From NCBI RefSeq assembly GCF_011764545.1, contig NZ_AP022870.1, positions 4,882,001 to 4,946,000 of the forward strand: 64,000 bases of DNA. The letters run 5' to 3'. Positions 16,867-26,801 of this stretch are shown in pieces. A program made the position numbers and the translations under genes. Every line of letters begins with the position of its first letter. Within the stretch, counting starts at the first letter, position 1. A model generated the notes under the pieces. The model made no database searches, was not told where the DNA came from, and was given only the letters and a program-made list of their open reading frames with translations. The stretch comes from Phytohabitans flavus (GTDB lineage: Bacteria > Actinomycetota > Actinomycetes > Mycobacteriales > Micromonosporaceae).

Positions 16867-17643
16867 GTGGATCTCCAGCTGAAGGACAAGGTCGCGGTCG
16901 TCACCGGGGCCAGCAAAGGCATCGGCCTTGCCACCGCGCGGGCGCTGGTCGCCGAGGGCGTACACGTGGTGGCCGTCGCCCGCACGACGAGCCCGGAGCT
17001 GACTGACCTCGGCGACCGCGTGACCGCCGTACCCGCGGACCTGACCGCCTCCGACGCTGCCGAGCGAGTGGCGGACCGAGCCGGGGCGGTCGACATCCTG
17101 GTCAACAACCTCGGCGGCATCATGCCCGGCAGCATGGCGGGTGGGTTCCTGACCGCCGACGACACGCTGTGGCAGCAGACGTTCGAGCTCAACCTGTTCA
17201 GCACCGTACGCGTCACCCGCGCCCTGCTCCCGGGTCTGCTCGACCGGCGCGGCGTAGTCATCATGATCTCCTCGATCGGCGCCCGAGCGGCGTTCCGGCC
17301 CGTCGACTACGGCGCGGCGAAGGCTGCGATGACAAACCTGGCCAAGGCGCTCGCCGAGGAGTTCGGCCCGCGTGGGCTGCGGGCGCTTACCGTGAGCCCC
17401 GGGCCGACCAGGACCCGAAACTGGGCCGACCCGGACGGGTATGCCGGTGAGCTGGCCCGCAATGCCGGAATGAGCATCGACGAGTTTCTGGCCCACGTCC
17501 CCGAGCGGATGGGCATCACGACCGGCCGCCTGACCGAGCCGGCCGAGACGGCCGCGCTGGTGACGTTCCTCGCGTCTCCACTGGCCGGCAACATCACCGG
17601 CGTCGACTACCTCGCCGACGGTGGCGTGATCAAGACGGTGTGA
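16867..17643 (+). CDS. SDR-family oxidoreductase
   Basis: The GTG start at 16867 follows AAGGGA. The 258-residue classical SDR has TGASKGIG (about 15-22), NNLGG in place of NNAG, a catalytic serine region (ISSIGARAAF) and Y-G-A-A-K. The C-terminus ends in VDYLADGGVIKTV, the usual terminal strand of FabG-like enzymes. It probably reduces or oxidises a small alcohol/ketone with NAD(P). It is downstream of a TetR gene with a shared operator-like motif. The 3' end overlaps the next convergent gene by 14 bases. Confidence 0.9.
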   Translation: MDLQLKDKVAVVTGASKGIGLATARALVAEGVHVVAVARTTSPELTDLGDRVTAVPADLTASDAAERVADRAGAVDILVNNLGGIMPGSMAGGFLTADDTLWQQTFELNLFSTVRVTRALLPGLLDRRGVVIMISSIGARAAFRPVDYGAAKAAMTNLAKALAEEFGPRGLRALTVSPGPTRTRNWADPDGYAGELARNAGMSIDEFLAHVPERMGITTGRLTEPAETAALVTFLASPLAGNITGVDYLADGGVIKTV

Positions 17644-18226
17644 GCGCGTGTATGCGCCCGGAGGCTCGTAGGCGATGGGCGCGGCGGCGCCTCCAGACGA
17701 CCAGGACGATCCCGCCGCCGAGCGCGAGACTGAGCACGGCGGCTCCGCCGGCGACCGCTATCGTCGTGCCGAGGATTCGCAGGAGCCGACCATTGTCCGG
17801 CATCTCGCCCACCGCCAGCATGTCCGCGCCACGCCCGACTGGCGCCACGCAGGTGAGCTTCCCGGTCCCCGTCTGGTCGGCCACCAGCTCGTAGCGGGCC
17901 GCCCAGGTCTCCAGCCCGCTGAAGAACGTAAACGTCCGCGAGTCGGTCACCCGTATCGGCGAGCCGGCCACCTCGCCCTCGCACAGGTACTCCGCCGGCG
18001 CGGTGTCCGGGCTGACGTACAGCACGAGGGTCTCCCCCGCCCGTACCTCGACCGGCACCGTGTCGCCGCTGCGGAAGCGCTCACCCAGGTCGGGGAAGCC
18101 GTCGAGCCAAGACCGGACACCGGTCACCAGCACAATCATCGCGACGGCCAAGCCGAGCGCGGTGGCCGTACCCGCGACCACGTACCAGCCGCGGCCAGGA
18201 GGGGGCTTCGCCATGGCCGACATCAT
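17630..18226 (-). CDS. Hypothetical membrane protein with extracellular domain
   Basis: The 198 residues carry one N-terminal membrane helix (about 14-36), a region of about 100 residues with two cysteines (EYLCEGE and KLTCVAP) that could form a disulfide, and a second helix (about 152-176) followed by a basic tail. The middle domain is therefore probably outside the cell. I do not recognise a family. The start may be the ATG at 18226 or the in-frame one at 18214. It lies downstream of the caspase-KAP gene on the same strand (54-base gap) and could be co-expressed with it. Confidence 0.7.
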   Translation of the reverse strand: MMSAMAKPPPGRGWYVVAGTATALGLAVAMIVLVTGVRSWLDGFPDLGERFRSGDTVPVEVRAGETLVLYVSPDTAPAEYLCEGEVAGSPIRVTDSRTFTFFSGLETWAARYELVADQTGTGKLTCVAPVGRGADMLAVGEMPDNGRLLRILGTTIAVAGGAAVLSLALGGGIVLVVWRRRRAHRLRASGRIHALTPS

Positions 18227-18280
18227 GCCGGGGCGCCGGCCGACAACGCGACCCGCTGTACTACTGAGCCCAGGCCACTG

Positions 18281-21200
18281 CTAGAGGAAGATCGCGGCGG
18301 TGGTGCCGATCGCCGGGCCCGAGGCCAGGAGCTTGCACAGGTCGTCGGAGGCGAGCAGGTTGGCGCGCAGCCGGTCCGGCACTTTGGCGTCGACGAGAGC
18401 GGCGCGTAGCGCTTCTTTGCGGGCGGCCCAATCCGCGTCTTCTGGCAGCTCCGCCACCGGCGCCTCCAGCAACGAGAGCACCGTGTCGCGTTCGGTGGCG
18501 CCGATCTGGCGGCCGAGGGCCGCGCGCAGGTGCGGCCACCGGATGGCAAGGAGCGCGAGCTTCGCGACCTCGGCGAGGGTATCCGGCGCGGGAAGGCCGG
18601 CTGTGATGCGTTCCTGCCGGACGACCGCGTAGAAACGGAAGACGTTCACGAAGCGCTTGATCTCTCGTGGGTTCTTGCCCAGCCTGCCTGCGGCCGCTGC
18701 GACGACCTCCGCCACCTCCGGGTCGTTGGGGCGCAGGCGCCGGCGCAGCTCACGGCGCATTGCCGCGCGCGTCTCCGGGCTGAATCCGCCGGTCGGTGGC
18801 ATGCCTTGGCGGTCCCGTTGGACCGCAGCCGCCGCGTCGGAGATGTCCGCGATGGACGGTCCCCGCCGCCGGATGCCGTCCGCGATGCGGCTGACCTCGT
18901 GCTCGTCGACGGCGTCGTCGTTCTGTCCGGTAGTCGCCGGCCGGAAACGGTCCACGAGAGTGGCGCCGAGGAACTCGTTGGCCTGGTCGGATCTGAGCGC
19001 GGGCAGGCTGATCGGCAACTGGATGATTTTGTCCAGGAAGCGCCAGCCGAGCGTGCGGACCTCGCCCCAGTAGTCGTCCTCGGTCAGCGCCTCGACGAGT
19101 GGCTGATACGCCACCTCGATGTGCGCGGCGATCATTTCAGGCTCCATCGCGACGACGAATACGCAGTTGGGAAACTGCCCCGCCAAGAACAGATTGATCG
19201 CCTCGATTACCTGGGCCACCGTCGAGGGCGAGCATCGGTCCAAGTCGTCGACAAAGATCACGACCGGCTGCCGCTTCGTCGCGACAAGGTCAAGCACGCG
19301 GCGCATGTCCGCCTGGACATGGTGGAGCTGTCCAAGCTGGCTCTCGTACCCAGGATCGCGGACGGTGTCGGCGAACAGCCCCGAACCCTGCCGCTCCGCG
19401 AGTTGGGCCAGGCTCCGTGTGTAGTCGGGTGGGCGCACGAGTGCCGTGAGCGTACCGGCGACGTTCTCCCGCCAGAATGCCCTGGCACGCGCCAGCCCCG
19501 CGATCACCGTCGCCGCCGTTCCCCGGCCAGCAGCGCCTGGGCCCCGGTGGCAAGCCGTTCGGCCGCGCCGGGCACGAGCGAACGGCAAATGGCGACAACC
19601 GCCGCGACCAGCACAACGGCACCGAGGACGGCCGCCAGCGGCAACAGCCTCTCGAGCAAAGCTTTGTGTACGCGGCGGCGAACGACGTCGGCGTCCACCC
19701 GGCGTACGTTCAGCTCCAACCAGAACGCCTCCCGGTCCGCACGGTGCATCCGATCGGTGACCTGGGTGATGACCTCGTACGCCAGACCTGCCCAGACCTG
19801 CTCACCGCTCTGGTACATCCATGGGTTGAACCAGACGGTGGGCCGCCACCCTGGCAGGTTCGGGGGCTCGATCTCCAGGTCGTCCGCCTTCCCGCTGGCG
19901 GATTGGTGGAGCTTGCGCAGCACCGCGCGGTTGGAGACGTCTGGGGGTGCGTCCCCACCCGGCCTGCTGTCGGGCCGGCGCGACCACCACCGCCTGGGCT
20001 TCGGCGCGAGCAGGCGACGCGACCGCGGGCTGAGCCGGACGCGTCGACGCGACTCCCGTCCGGCCGCCTCGGTGCCACTGGTCGGCGGATCGAGTCGGTC
20101 CTGGATCATCCGCATCAGCGAGGTTTTCCCCGCGCCCCAGGGCGCCTTGATCCCGATGGTCAGCGGCGGAGCCGTGGCTTCGTGCTGGACGAACTCGCTG
20201 ATGGCGACGGCGTAAGGGCGGTACTCGAGCTGGTCTCCGGTCGTCCAGTAGTCGTTGCTGGCGATGGGTTCGGGGGCGTACTCGCCGGTCTCGCCCTCGT
20301 CTGCCTCGGCCTCGGACTCGACGGTCGCGAGAGGGGGTGGCGTGATGCCCGCCGACGCGGTCGGGGGCAGGTCGGCGAGGGCCTCGCTGGCCACCCGGGC
20401 CACGCGGACGCTATCGTCGTTTTCCGCGAGCCATCGGAGTCTGTCGCGGGCGGTCGCCGCCACTGACGGTGCACCGGCCTGAGCCAGAGCCTTGAGCATT
20501 TCAGCGGCTTCGAGCCGGAGGACGACCCGGTCGCTGTTGAGGTCTGCAATGACCTCGTCGGGCAGGCGAGCGGTGTTGTCGGTTCCGGCGACCTTCGGGT
20601 TGCGGGCGATGACGATCGTGCCCGATGTCGAGGACCACTTGGACGGTGTCTGGTCGGGGGTGGTCGCCCGCACCGCGTCAAAGAGGTATTCGTAGAGCTC
20701 TTCGACCGTGACAAGACCGTCCTGGTCGAGGTCGGCCTCCCCGGTCGCCAGCCCTTGGACGAGCGCCCGTGAAAAGATCGATGATATGCCTTTGCCCTCG
20801 ACGGGCTCGGATCCCTCGAACGAGTACTCGGTGGCATTGCTGGAGGTGATGATGACGCGCCCACGGCCCGCAAACCGCTCGCCGAGATTCAAGGCGGTGC
20901 TGGACTTGGGCCTGAGACCTTGGCTGAACGCGCCGCTGTAGCAGCAGTCGAGGATCAGCACGACCTCCCGCGAGCGGCACTGATCCATCTGTTCGTTGAT
21001 GAAGTCGGCCGGCGTGGAGGTCGCCGACAGATTCCGCAGTTCGGAGTCGGTCGCCGCGAGGTAGAGCCGCCCTCTGTCGTCCTTCAACCCGTGGCAGGAG
21101 ATGTAGAGCAGGACCAGCTCGTCCCGGCCGCGGTCGGCGAAGAAGCGACCGATGTCCCGACGGATAGCCGCCTCCGGCCGATTCACCGCGGTCTGCACGT

Positions 21201-21339
21201 CGAAGCCACCGATCGACGGGTCGCCCAGTACGCCGGCGATCGCCGCCGCGTCGTAGACGGGTGATCGGAGCTGGCTGAGGCCGGGATCCTGATAGGCGTC
21301 CGTGGCTATCACCAGTGCGCTTCGGATGTCAGCCATCAA
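18281..21339 (-). CDS. Caspase-like peptidase fused to KAP-family P-loop NTPase, one frameshift
   Basis: Read through one missing base the protein is about 1,019 residues. Residues 1-220 are a C14 caspase/metacaspase fold with His83 (YISCHGLKDD) and Cys133 (ILDCCYSGAF). A canonical EF-hand loop follows at 203-214 (DLDQDGLVTVEE). Residues 255-330 look like short HEAT-type helical repeats. A KAP NTPase begins near 380, with Walker A IKAPWGAGKTS (Lys405), an inserted membrane helix near 570-593 and Walker B VVIFVDDLDR near 698. The break is at the C4 run 19521-19524; one more base gives LLAGGTAATVIAGLARARAF. Caspase and KAP modules are both known from bacterial conflict systems. The substrate is unknown. 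Confidence 0.85.
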
Positions 21340-21410
21340 CCAGACATCGTATTGCGCCGGCGCATCGCCGTGAAGTTCGCCGGTGAGGGCGCGGTGCCGC
21401 GGAATAGCGG

Positions 21411-21446
21411 AAGGCTCCGCCCGGGCCGGACCCGGGACGGAGCCTT
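21411..21446 (-). terminator. Strong hairpin after the three-repeat protein gene
   Basis: AAGGCTCCG (21411-21419) pairs with CGGAGCCTT (21438-21446), and CCCGGG blocks pair inside, giving a stem of about 15 base pairs. It lies just past the stop at 21462. No U-tract follows, as is common in GC-rich actinomycetes. Confidence 0.7.
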
Positions 21447-21461
21447 CGTGTGTAGCGACGG

Positions 21462-22811
21462 TCAGTGACCGCGGTTGCTGGCGACGAGCTGACCCCTGTT
21501 CAGGAGCGGCGGCCCGTCCGCGGCCCGCGCCCCCTCTGTTTCGTCCGGGAAGAACTCGAAGCGACCGCCCATGTCGGCGACCACGTTGATCGACCCGGCG
21601 CTGTTGTAGACCAGGAACTGCTTGTTGTCGCCCAGCTCGGTGATCGCGCCGTTGGACACCACCTCACCCGCGTTCGGGTTGAGGTTGCTGACATCCGGGC
21701 GATCGCCACCACCGAAGTCGGGCCAGACCGTGAGGAAAGTTCCGGTGGTCGGCGCGACAGCGGTGACGTTGAGCGAGAGCGCCCAGGTCTCGGGCGTAAC
21801 CGCCGCCGCCACTGAGACGGCGCGGGTGGTGTCCGGACCCAACCGCGAACTCGTGCGGGTGTCGAGGATCCGCTGCGGCGTGATCGGTGCGAACTTCAGG
21901 CCGTCGATGCTGTCGTTGAAGTAGTACCCGAAAACGTCGACGAGCCAGTGGGTGGTGGTGCTGGTGTAGACGCCGAACATCGGTTCGTTGCCGGTGCAAT
22001 CTGGCGGGATGTCGCACCGCGAGGCCGGCGTGATGACGCTGTTGGGCCACACGCCGCCCTTGCCGTAGTTGACCGCCGAGACGCCGGCCGGCGGGTTACC
22101 GAGACCGTTCCACACGGTCAGGTAACCGCCGTTGGTCGGGCGGACCGCGGTCACGTTCAAGGCGACGGCCGTGATGGCGGCGTCAACCGCCGGATCGTGG
22201 AGCGTGAACGCGTACTGGTACCAGGACCCGCCGGGCACCTGCCCTACGGTGTCGCGGGTGTCCTCGAGCCGCCACGCCCCGAGCGGGTCCGGGATGTAGG
22301 TGCTGCCGACCGGGGCCGCCGCGTTGCTGCTGTAGTAGCCAGAGACGTCGGCGAGGATGTGCGTGCCGGCGCTGCTCTGGAAGATGTCGACGATACCGCT
22401 GGCGCCTACAGCGACAGTGACCGTGTTCGCCCGGGTCGCCCCCGTACCGAAGTTGATGGACGACGCGGTAGGCCGCGCGGCACCGCCCGGGTAGGCGGTC
22501 AGGAAACCGCCACCGAGGGTGCTGACGACCGTCAGGTTGAGAACAACGGCCGAAACACCCGAGGCCGGCACGCCGCCACGGCCGTTGACCTGGAGACGGA
22601 CGGTGGCATTCCGACCGACGACTCCCTTGGGCGCGCCATTACCGCTGCGGGTGTCGAGGATGCGGCTCGGCGCGAGCGCCGTGTAAGTGCCGACCGCACC
22701 GGTAGGCGGCGCCGCCGCGGCGGGCGACGCGAGGACGTAGACGGAACCGGCGATGGCGAGTGCGGTTGCCACAGTGCCGGCCAGAGCTGTCCGCATTAAG
22801 CGCATGATCAC
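21462..22811 (-). CDS. Secreted protein with three RILDTR-type beta repeats
   Basis: The 449-residue protein has an N-terminal signal (residues about 1-34, ending SPAAAA). It is built of three modules of about 125-140 residues. Modules begin SRILDTRSG, WRLEDTRDT and QRILDTRTS, and continue with a conserved VSAVVLNLTVV-like strand. A G-(F/Y)-LT-(A/V) step and an NF/NY-G segment follow, and modules one and two close with DVSGYY or DVFGYY. Such modules occur alone or next to peptidases in secreted actinobacterial proteins; I know of no assigned function. A surface or matrix role is a guess. A terminator-like hairpin follows the stop. Confidence 0.75.
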   Translation of the reverse strand: MIMRLMRTALAGTVATALAIAGSVYVLASPAAAAPPTGAVGTYTALAPSRILDTRSGNGAPKGVVGRNATVRLQVNGRGGVPASGVSAVVLNLTVVSTLGGGFLTAYPGGAARPTASSINFGTGATRANTVTVAVGASGIVDIFQSSAGTHILADVSGYYSSNAAAPVGSTYIPDPLGAWRLEDTRDTVGQVPGGSWYQYAFTLHDPAVDAAITAVALNVTAVRPTNGGYLTVWNGLGNPPAGVSAVNYGKGGVWPNSVITPASRCDIPPDCTGNEPMFGVYTSTTTHWLVDVFGYYFNDSIDGLKFAPITPQRILDTRTSSRLGPDTTRAVSVAAAVTPETWALSLNVTAVAPTTGTFLTVWPDFGGGDRPDVSNLNPNAGEVVSNGAITELGDNKQFLVYNSAGSINVVADMGGRFEFFPDETEGARAADGPPLLNRGQLVASNRGH

Positions 22812-23038
22812 CCCGTGTTGTGACTAGAAGGATTGGTGAAGGGCACGGACACCCCAGCACCACTCGGCCGTTGTGCGCAAGTCGGTTAGGTGACTTTGGT
22901 CGAACCGCCGCGATCGTTGGCCGAACGGGTTCATTCTTCCGTTGCGACGCAAGTCACCGTCACAACCACCGACCAGCCGCGCTACCACATGCTGGACGGA
23001 GGGCTCGCCCTTCGTTGATCCAATGCGATAGTTCGCCG

Positions 23039-23377
23039 GTGCATCCGCTGAAGCTGATAGAGACGACGCCCGGCAAGTACTCGCTGCTGCTCAACGCGGG
23101 CTCGACCGAGGTCGACGACGTCATCGCCGAGCTCGGTCACGAACCCAACGGGTACTTCTGGGAAGGGATCGCGCAGCTGATCGTCCAGGACGAGGCTCCC
23201 GCTCTGGCCGGCCGGATCGAGTACGACCCTGAAGGCGGCATGTTCGTCGCCTACGGCACGGACCGGGCCGCCTTGGAGGATCTCGGCGAGCGGATGAGCG
23301 CGCTGGCCTCCGACGAGGAGCGCATGCGTGAGCTGGTCACCACGGCAGAGGAAGCCGGCTTCGAGTTCGACGACTGA
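23039..23377 (+). CDS. Imm51-family immunity protein (orphan)
   Basis: From the GTG at 23039 the product is 112 residues: it begins VHPLKLIETTPGKYSLLL and continues through GHEPNGYFWEGIAQLIV, YDPEGGMFVAYG and a final EEAGFEFDD. These are the conserved blocks of the Imm51 family, small acidic cytoplasmic proteins that protect against polymorphic toxins. No toxin with a recognisable delivery domain lies next to it: the divergent neighbour is the three-repeat secreted protein and the convergent one is GH95. It may be a stand-alone immunity gene against toxins of other strains. The ribosome site is weak. Confidence 0.8.
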   Translation: MHPLKLIETTPGKYSLLLNAGSTEVDDVIAELGHEPNGYFWEGIAQLIVQDEAPALAGRIEYDPEGGMFVAYGTDRAALEDLGERMSALASDEERMRELVTTAEEAGFEFDD

Positions 23378-23399
23378 GGCCGGCCCGCTCAAACGGTGC

Positions 23400-23427
23400 C
23401 GGGCGGGCGCCATACGACGCCCGCCCG
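23400..23427. terminator. Bidirectional terminator between Imm51 and GH95 genes
   Basis: CGGGCGGGCG (23400-23409) and CGCCCGCCCG (23418-23427) form a perfect ten-base-pair stem with an eight-base loop. A short A run follows on the plus strand. It lies between two convergent genes. Confidence 0.85.
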
Positions 23428-23438
23428 AAAAGATTCGT

Positions 23439-26400
23439 TCAGTACACCTGCATCTCGTACAGCGAATAGCCCCACTGTCCGGACAGCTGTGTGCCTTGCA
23501 TCCGGACGTATCTGGCCTGGCCGCTCACTGTGATCTTCTCGTTGCCGCCCGACGAGGTCGTCGTGGTGTACATGTCTCGCCACGTCGATCCGTCAGTGGA
23601 GGCTTGCAGCTTGTACCCCTTCGCGTACGACGCCTCCCACAACAGGTTGACCTCGCTGAGGTTGAACGTGCCGCCGAGGTCCACCTGGATCCAGCTGTTC
23701 GGATCCTGGCTCGCCGCCCAGCGCGACGCCTGGTCGCCGTCGAATGCCTTCGCGGCGGCCTGATCGGCGCTGGACTGCGACGACGCCGAGGCGGCCTTGC
23801 CGAGGGCAAGGTTGGTCCGGCCCGCGGTCGTCGTGATGTTGAGGGTGGTGGCCCGTCCGGCCTGGAGCGGCACGACGCGCGCGATGTTGCCCAACGGCGA
23901 GCTCTGTACCGCGCTGCCGTCGGTGGTGATCGAGGCGATGCCGTTGCGCTGGATCAGCGTCAGGTTCTGGTTGATCCTCGACGTCAGCGTCACCTTGATC
24001 GTGCGGGCGTTCAGGTCCCACGTCAGGTTGTTGATGGTGAACTGGCCCTTGCCCAGCATGCCGTTGATGGAGCCCCTGGACAGGCCGCTGGGCATCGCCG
24101 GCAGCAGCTCGATCGTGCCCGGCTGGGTGGCGGCCGCCATCTCCATCATGATGCTGGGGACGGAGTTGACCACGTCGGTGGCAAACACGCCGTGGTTGTT
24201 GTAGTGCGACGTCGCCATGCTGCTGTAGTAGTAGTCGTCCTTGGCGAAGCGCAGCAGCTTCGAGTTGACCGAGCCGGCGTTGTTGAGGTCGGCGGCGATC
24301 AACGCGCCGTGCAGCAGGCCGTGTCCAGCGTTCTCGTAGCTACCCTGGTCCTTCCTCTGTAGAAACACCTTGGCCGCGTTGTACTGCGCCAGGTTGGTCT
24401 CCGGGGTGAGCTCGCGGTACGGCCAGACGGGCATGAGGCCGCTGGAGTGCCGGTGCTGGTACTGGTTCTGGTTGGCAAGGCCCGGCCAGGCCCACTCGGC
24501 CAGCGCGCCGTCGTTGTTGACGAGGTACGGCGGCAGGTTGTTGAGCTTCTCCTGCCAGACCGGGATCTTGTCGGCGTCCCGGCCGAGCGTCCGGCTGGTC
24601 TGGATCAGCGTCGACAGGGCGAAGCGGGCGCCGGAGATGTCGTACACCGAGTTGACCGCGAGCGGCACCCCGTTCGGCGGGCGGTTCTCCGGCGAGATGG
24701 ACCCGGCGAAGATGTACTTGCCGTTGGCGTCCTTCTTGACGAGGAAGTCCTCGTAGAAGTCGCCCATGTCGCGGATCAGCGGGTAGTACTTGTTGGCCAG
24801 GAACGTCGTGTCGCCGGTGACCTGGTAGTACTCCCAGAACGGGTAGAGCAGCCACGACTCGCCACCCGTGACGTACTGGTACGGGTAGTCGAAGTTGATG
24901 TTCGAGATCAGCCCTTCCTCGTTCGGCGTGTTGCCGCCGGTGAGCATCCCCCGCGTGCCGAGCAGCTTGCGGGCGTTGGTCCGGAAGTCGTTCTGCCACG
25001 CCTGGTTCAGGTAGAAGTACCCGGCCATGGCTTCCGGCATGTTGCCCACGTTGCCGCTGGAGATCTGGAGGTTGAGGTTCGCGTCGAGGTGGTAGTAGCC
25101 GTCCCATCCGACGTTGCTGTCACCGGTCCAGTTGCCGAGCAGGTCGGGCGCCGCGGTCTCGTTGCTCGACGCCAGCAGGTGGTACCGGCCGGCGTAGAAC
25201 ATCCGCTCGTACAGCGCCAGGTTCGGCGACGACGCGTTCTTCTGCTCGGCCAGCAGCTGCTCGGTCGGCTTGGCCCGATCGGCGGCGCTCGCGCCAAAGT
25301 CGATGTTGACTCGGCCGAAGATCTCGCGGTGCCTGTTCGTGTGACGGTTCAGCAGCGTCTGGTAGCTGTCGTTGATCCCGCCCAGCTGCGACCGCAGCAG
25401 CTGCCGGTTCCACTCCGTCTCGGCGGTGACGCCGCCGTTGTAGGTGCCGTTGTACCGCTGGGTCAGCGACAGCAGCAGCACGTAGGTCGCGTTGGACACG
25501 GCCACGTTGGAGCCGGACATCGCCTTCGTACCGTCGGTCACGATGCGCGTGACGCCCTCGTAGCCGGCGTTGTAGGTGCCGCTGGGGTACTTGGCCCGGA
25601 TGTTGAGGAAGTCCACATTGGAGTTGTTGGTGAACGTGACGCCCTTGTTGGTGAGGTTCATGCCCGGGTCGACCGACAGACCCAGCGTCACGTTCAGCCG
25701 CTGCCCGCTCGGCGCCGGCATGTACTGCACAGTGGCGCCGTCGGTGCGGGACACGAACGAGTCGCGCTGCCAGCTGCCCCGGTCGTCGGTCCATTTCACC
25801 GACACCACGCCGTTGGCGTAGTCGGTGGACCGCGAGTAGTTGCGCACCGCGCCGGCGTCGGGCATCTGCATGGTCATTTTGAAGCCCGGGTGCTTGCTGC
25901 CCTCGCCGCCGCCCCCGTATCCCTGCACGTCGGCCGCGAGCTGGTTCGCCTGCTGGTACTGCCCGGCGATCGCCTGGTCCCGGATCCGGTTGATGTTGTC
26001 CGCGCTCACCGTGTTGAAGGTCCGGTGCGGGCGGGCCTCCGAGCGCGCCATGAAGAACCGCTTGTCGTTGAAGACGAGGGTCTCGTTGCGCGGGTTGCCG
26101 AAGACGATGACGCCCTGCTTGCCGTTGCCGGCCAGCAGCCCGTTCGCCCAGTCGCCGTAGGTCTGCGGGTAGGTGTTCGACGTCGCGATCGCAGGTGCGC
26201 CACCGAGCGGTGGCGGCGGTGGCGGCGGGGTGGTGCCGCCGGTGCCCCAGACCTCAAGCTCCCACAGCGAGTAGCCCCACTGCGTGTTCGGCGTGACGCC
26301 CTGCATGCGCACGTACCGCGTGGTGCGGCTGAAGGTCACCGTCTCGTTGCCGCCGACGCCGGTCGTGGTGGAAAACACGTCGGTCCAGCTCGTCGCGTTG

Positions 26401-26732
26401 TCCGACACCTGGATCTTGTACGCCCTCGCGTAGGCGGCCTCCCAACGCAGTACCACCGACGTCACGGCGTAGGACGCGCCCAGGTCGACGTGGATCCACG
26501 CGTTGTTGTCGTTGCTGTGATCGCTGGACCAGCGGGTGCCGGTGTTGCCGTCGATGGCGTTGGCGGCGAGCAGCGTGCCGTCCTGATAGGACGCGACCGC
26601 CCGGGCGCCCGGGTCGCGCGACAGGTTCACCTCGTCGGCCGCGTTGGCTTGCGTTTGCACCGCGGCCGAGGTGAGGAGAAGCGTGGCCGCGGCCACGCCG
26701 AGTACCCGTCTGAGAATTCTGGCCTGTTTCAT
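23439..26732 (-). CDS. Secreted GH95-family alpha-L-fucosidase with two CBM32/discoidin domains
   Basis: The ATG at 26732 has AAGGAG upstream. The 1,097 residues comprise a signal peptide (1-32), an F5/8 type C (CBM32) domain (about 35-165), a Pro linker of seven prolines, the catalytic region (about 190-960) and a second, more divergent CBM32 (about 965-1097). The catalytic region has GH95 features: GNGKQGVIVFGNPRNETLVFN near its start, an (alpha/alpha)6 core with LLGNWTGDSNVGWDGYYHLD and GNTPNEEGLISNINF, and a C-terminal beta-sandwich. GH95 enzymes release L-fucose (or L-galactose) from glycans. It is the second gene of a two-gene unit, 69 bases after the beta-helix gene. Confidence 0.88.
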   Translation of the reverse strand: MKQARILRRVLGVAAATLLLTSAAVQTQANAADEVNLSRDPGARAVASYQDGTLLAANAIDGNTGTRWSSDHSNDNNAWIHVDLGASYAVTSVVLRWEAAYARAYKIQVSDNATSWTDVFSTTTGVGGNETVTFSRTTRYVRMQGVTPNTQWGYSLWELEVWGTGGTTPPPPPPPLGGAPAIATSNTYPQTYGDWANGLLAGNGKQGVIVFGNPRNETLVFNDKRFFMARSEARPHRTFNTVSADNINRIRDQAIAGQYQQANQLAADVQGYGGGGEGSKHPGFKMTMQMPDAGAVRNYSRSTDYANGVVSVKWTDDRGSWQRDSFVSRTDGATVQYMPAPSGQRLNVTLGLSVDPGMNLTNKGVTFTNNSNVDFLNIRAKYPSGTYNAGYEGVTRIVTDGTKAMSGSNVAVSNATYVLLLSLTQRYNGTYNGGVTAETEWNRQLLRSQLGGINDSYQTLLNRHTNRHREIFGRVNIDFGASAADRAKPTEQLLAEQKNASSPNLALYERMFYAGRYHLLASSNETAAPDLLGNWTGDSNVGWDGYYHLDANLNLQISSGNVGNMPEAMAGYFYLNQAWQNDFRTNARKLLGTRGMLTGGNTPNEEGLISNINFDYPYQYVTGGESWLLYPFWEYYQVTGDTTFLANKYYPLIRDMGDFYEDFLVKKDANGKYIFAGSISPENRPPNGVPLAVNSVYDISGARFALSTLIQTSRTLGRDADKIPVWQEKLNNLPPYLVNNDGALAEWAWPGLANQNQYQHRHSSGLMPVWPYRELTPETNLAQYNAAKVFLQRKDQGSYENAGHGLLHGALIAADLNNAGSVNSKLLRFAKDDYYYSSMATSHYNNHGVFATDVVNSVPSIMMEMAAATQPGTIELLPAMPSGLSRGSINGMLGKGQFTINNLTWDLNARTIKVTLTSRINQNLTLIQRNGIASITTDGSAVQSSPLGNIARVVPLQAGRATTLNITTTAGRTNLALGKAASASSQSSADQAAAKAFDGDQASRWAASQDPNSWIQVDLGGTFNLSEVNLLWEASYAKGYKLQASTDGSTWRDMYTTTTSSGGNEKITVSGQARYVRMQGTQLSGQWGYSLYEMQVY
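26245..26631 (-). repeat. CBM32-encoding direct repeat, copy 1
   Basis: A 387-base segment coding the first CBM32 of the GH95 protein. It aligns without gaps to 27097-27483 in the next gene, with most differences silent. This implies recent domain duplication or gene conversion. Confidence 0.85.
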
Positions 26733-26801
26733 GGGGCTCCTTTGCGTGGGGGTGTACCCCGGGGCGGAGAGCGGCCGGCCCCGGGGTTCGAGCGCTGGAG
26801 G

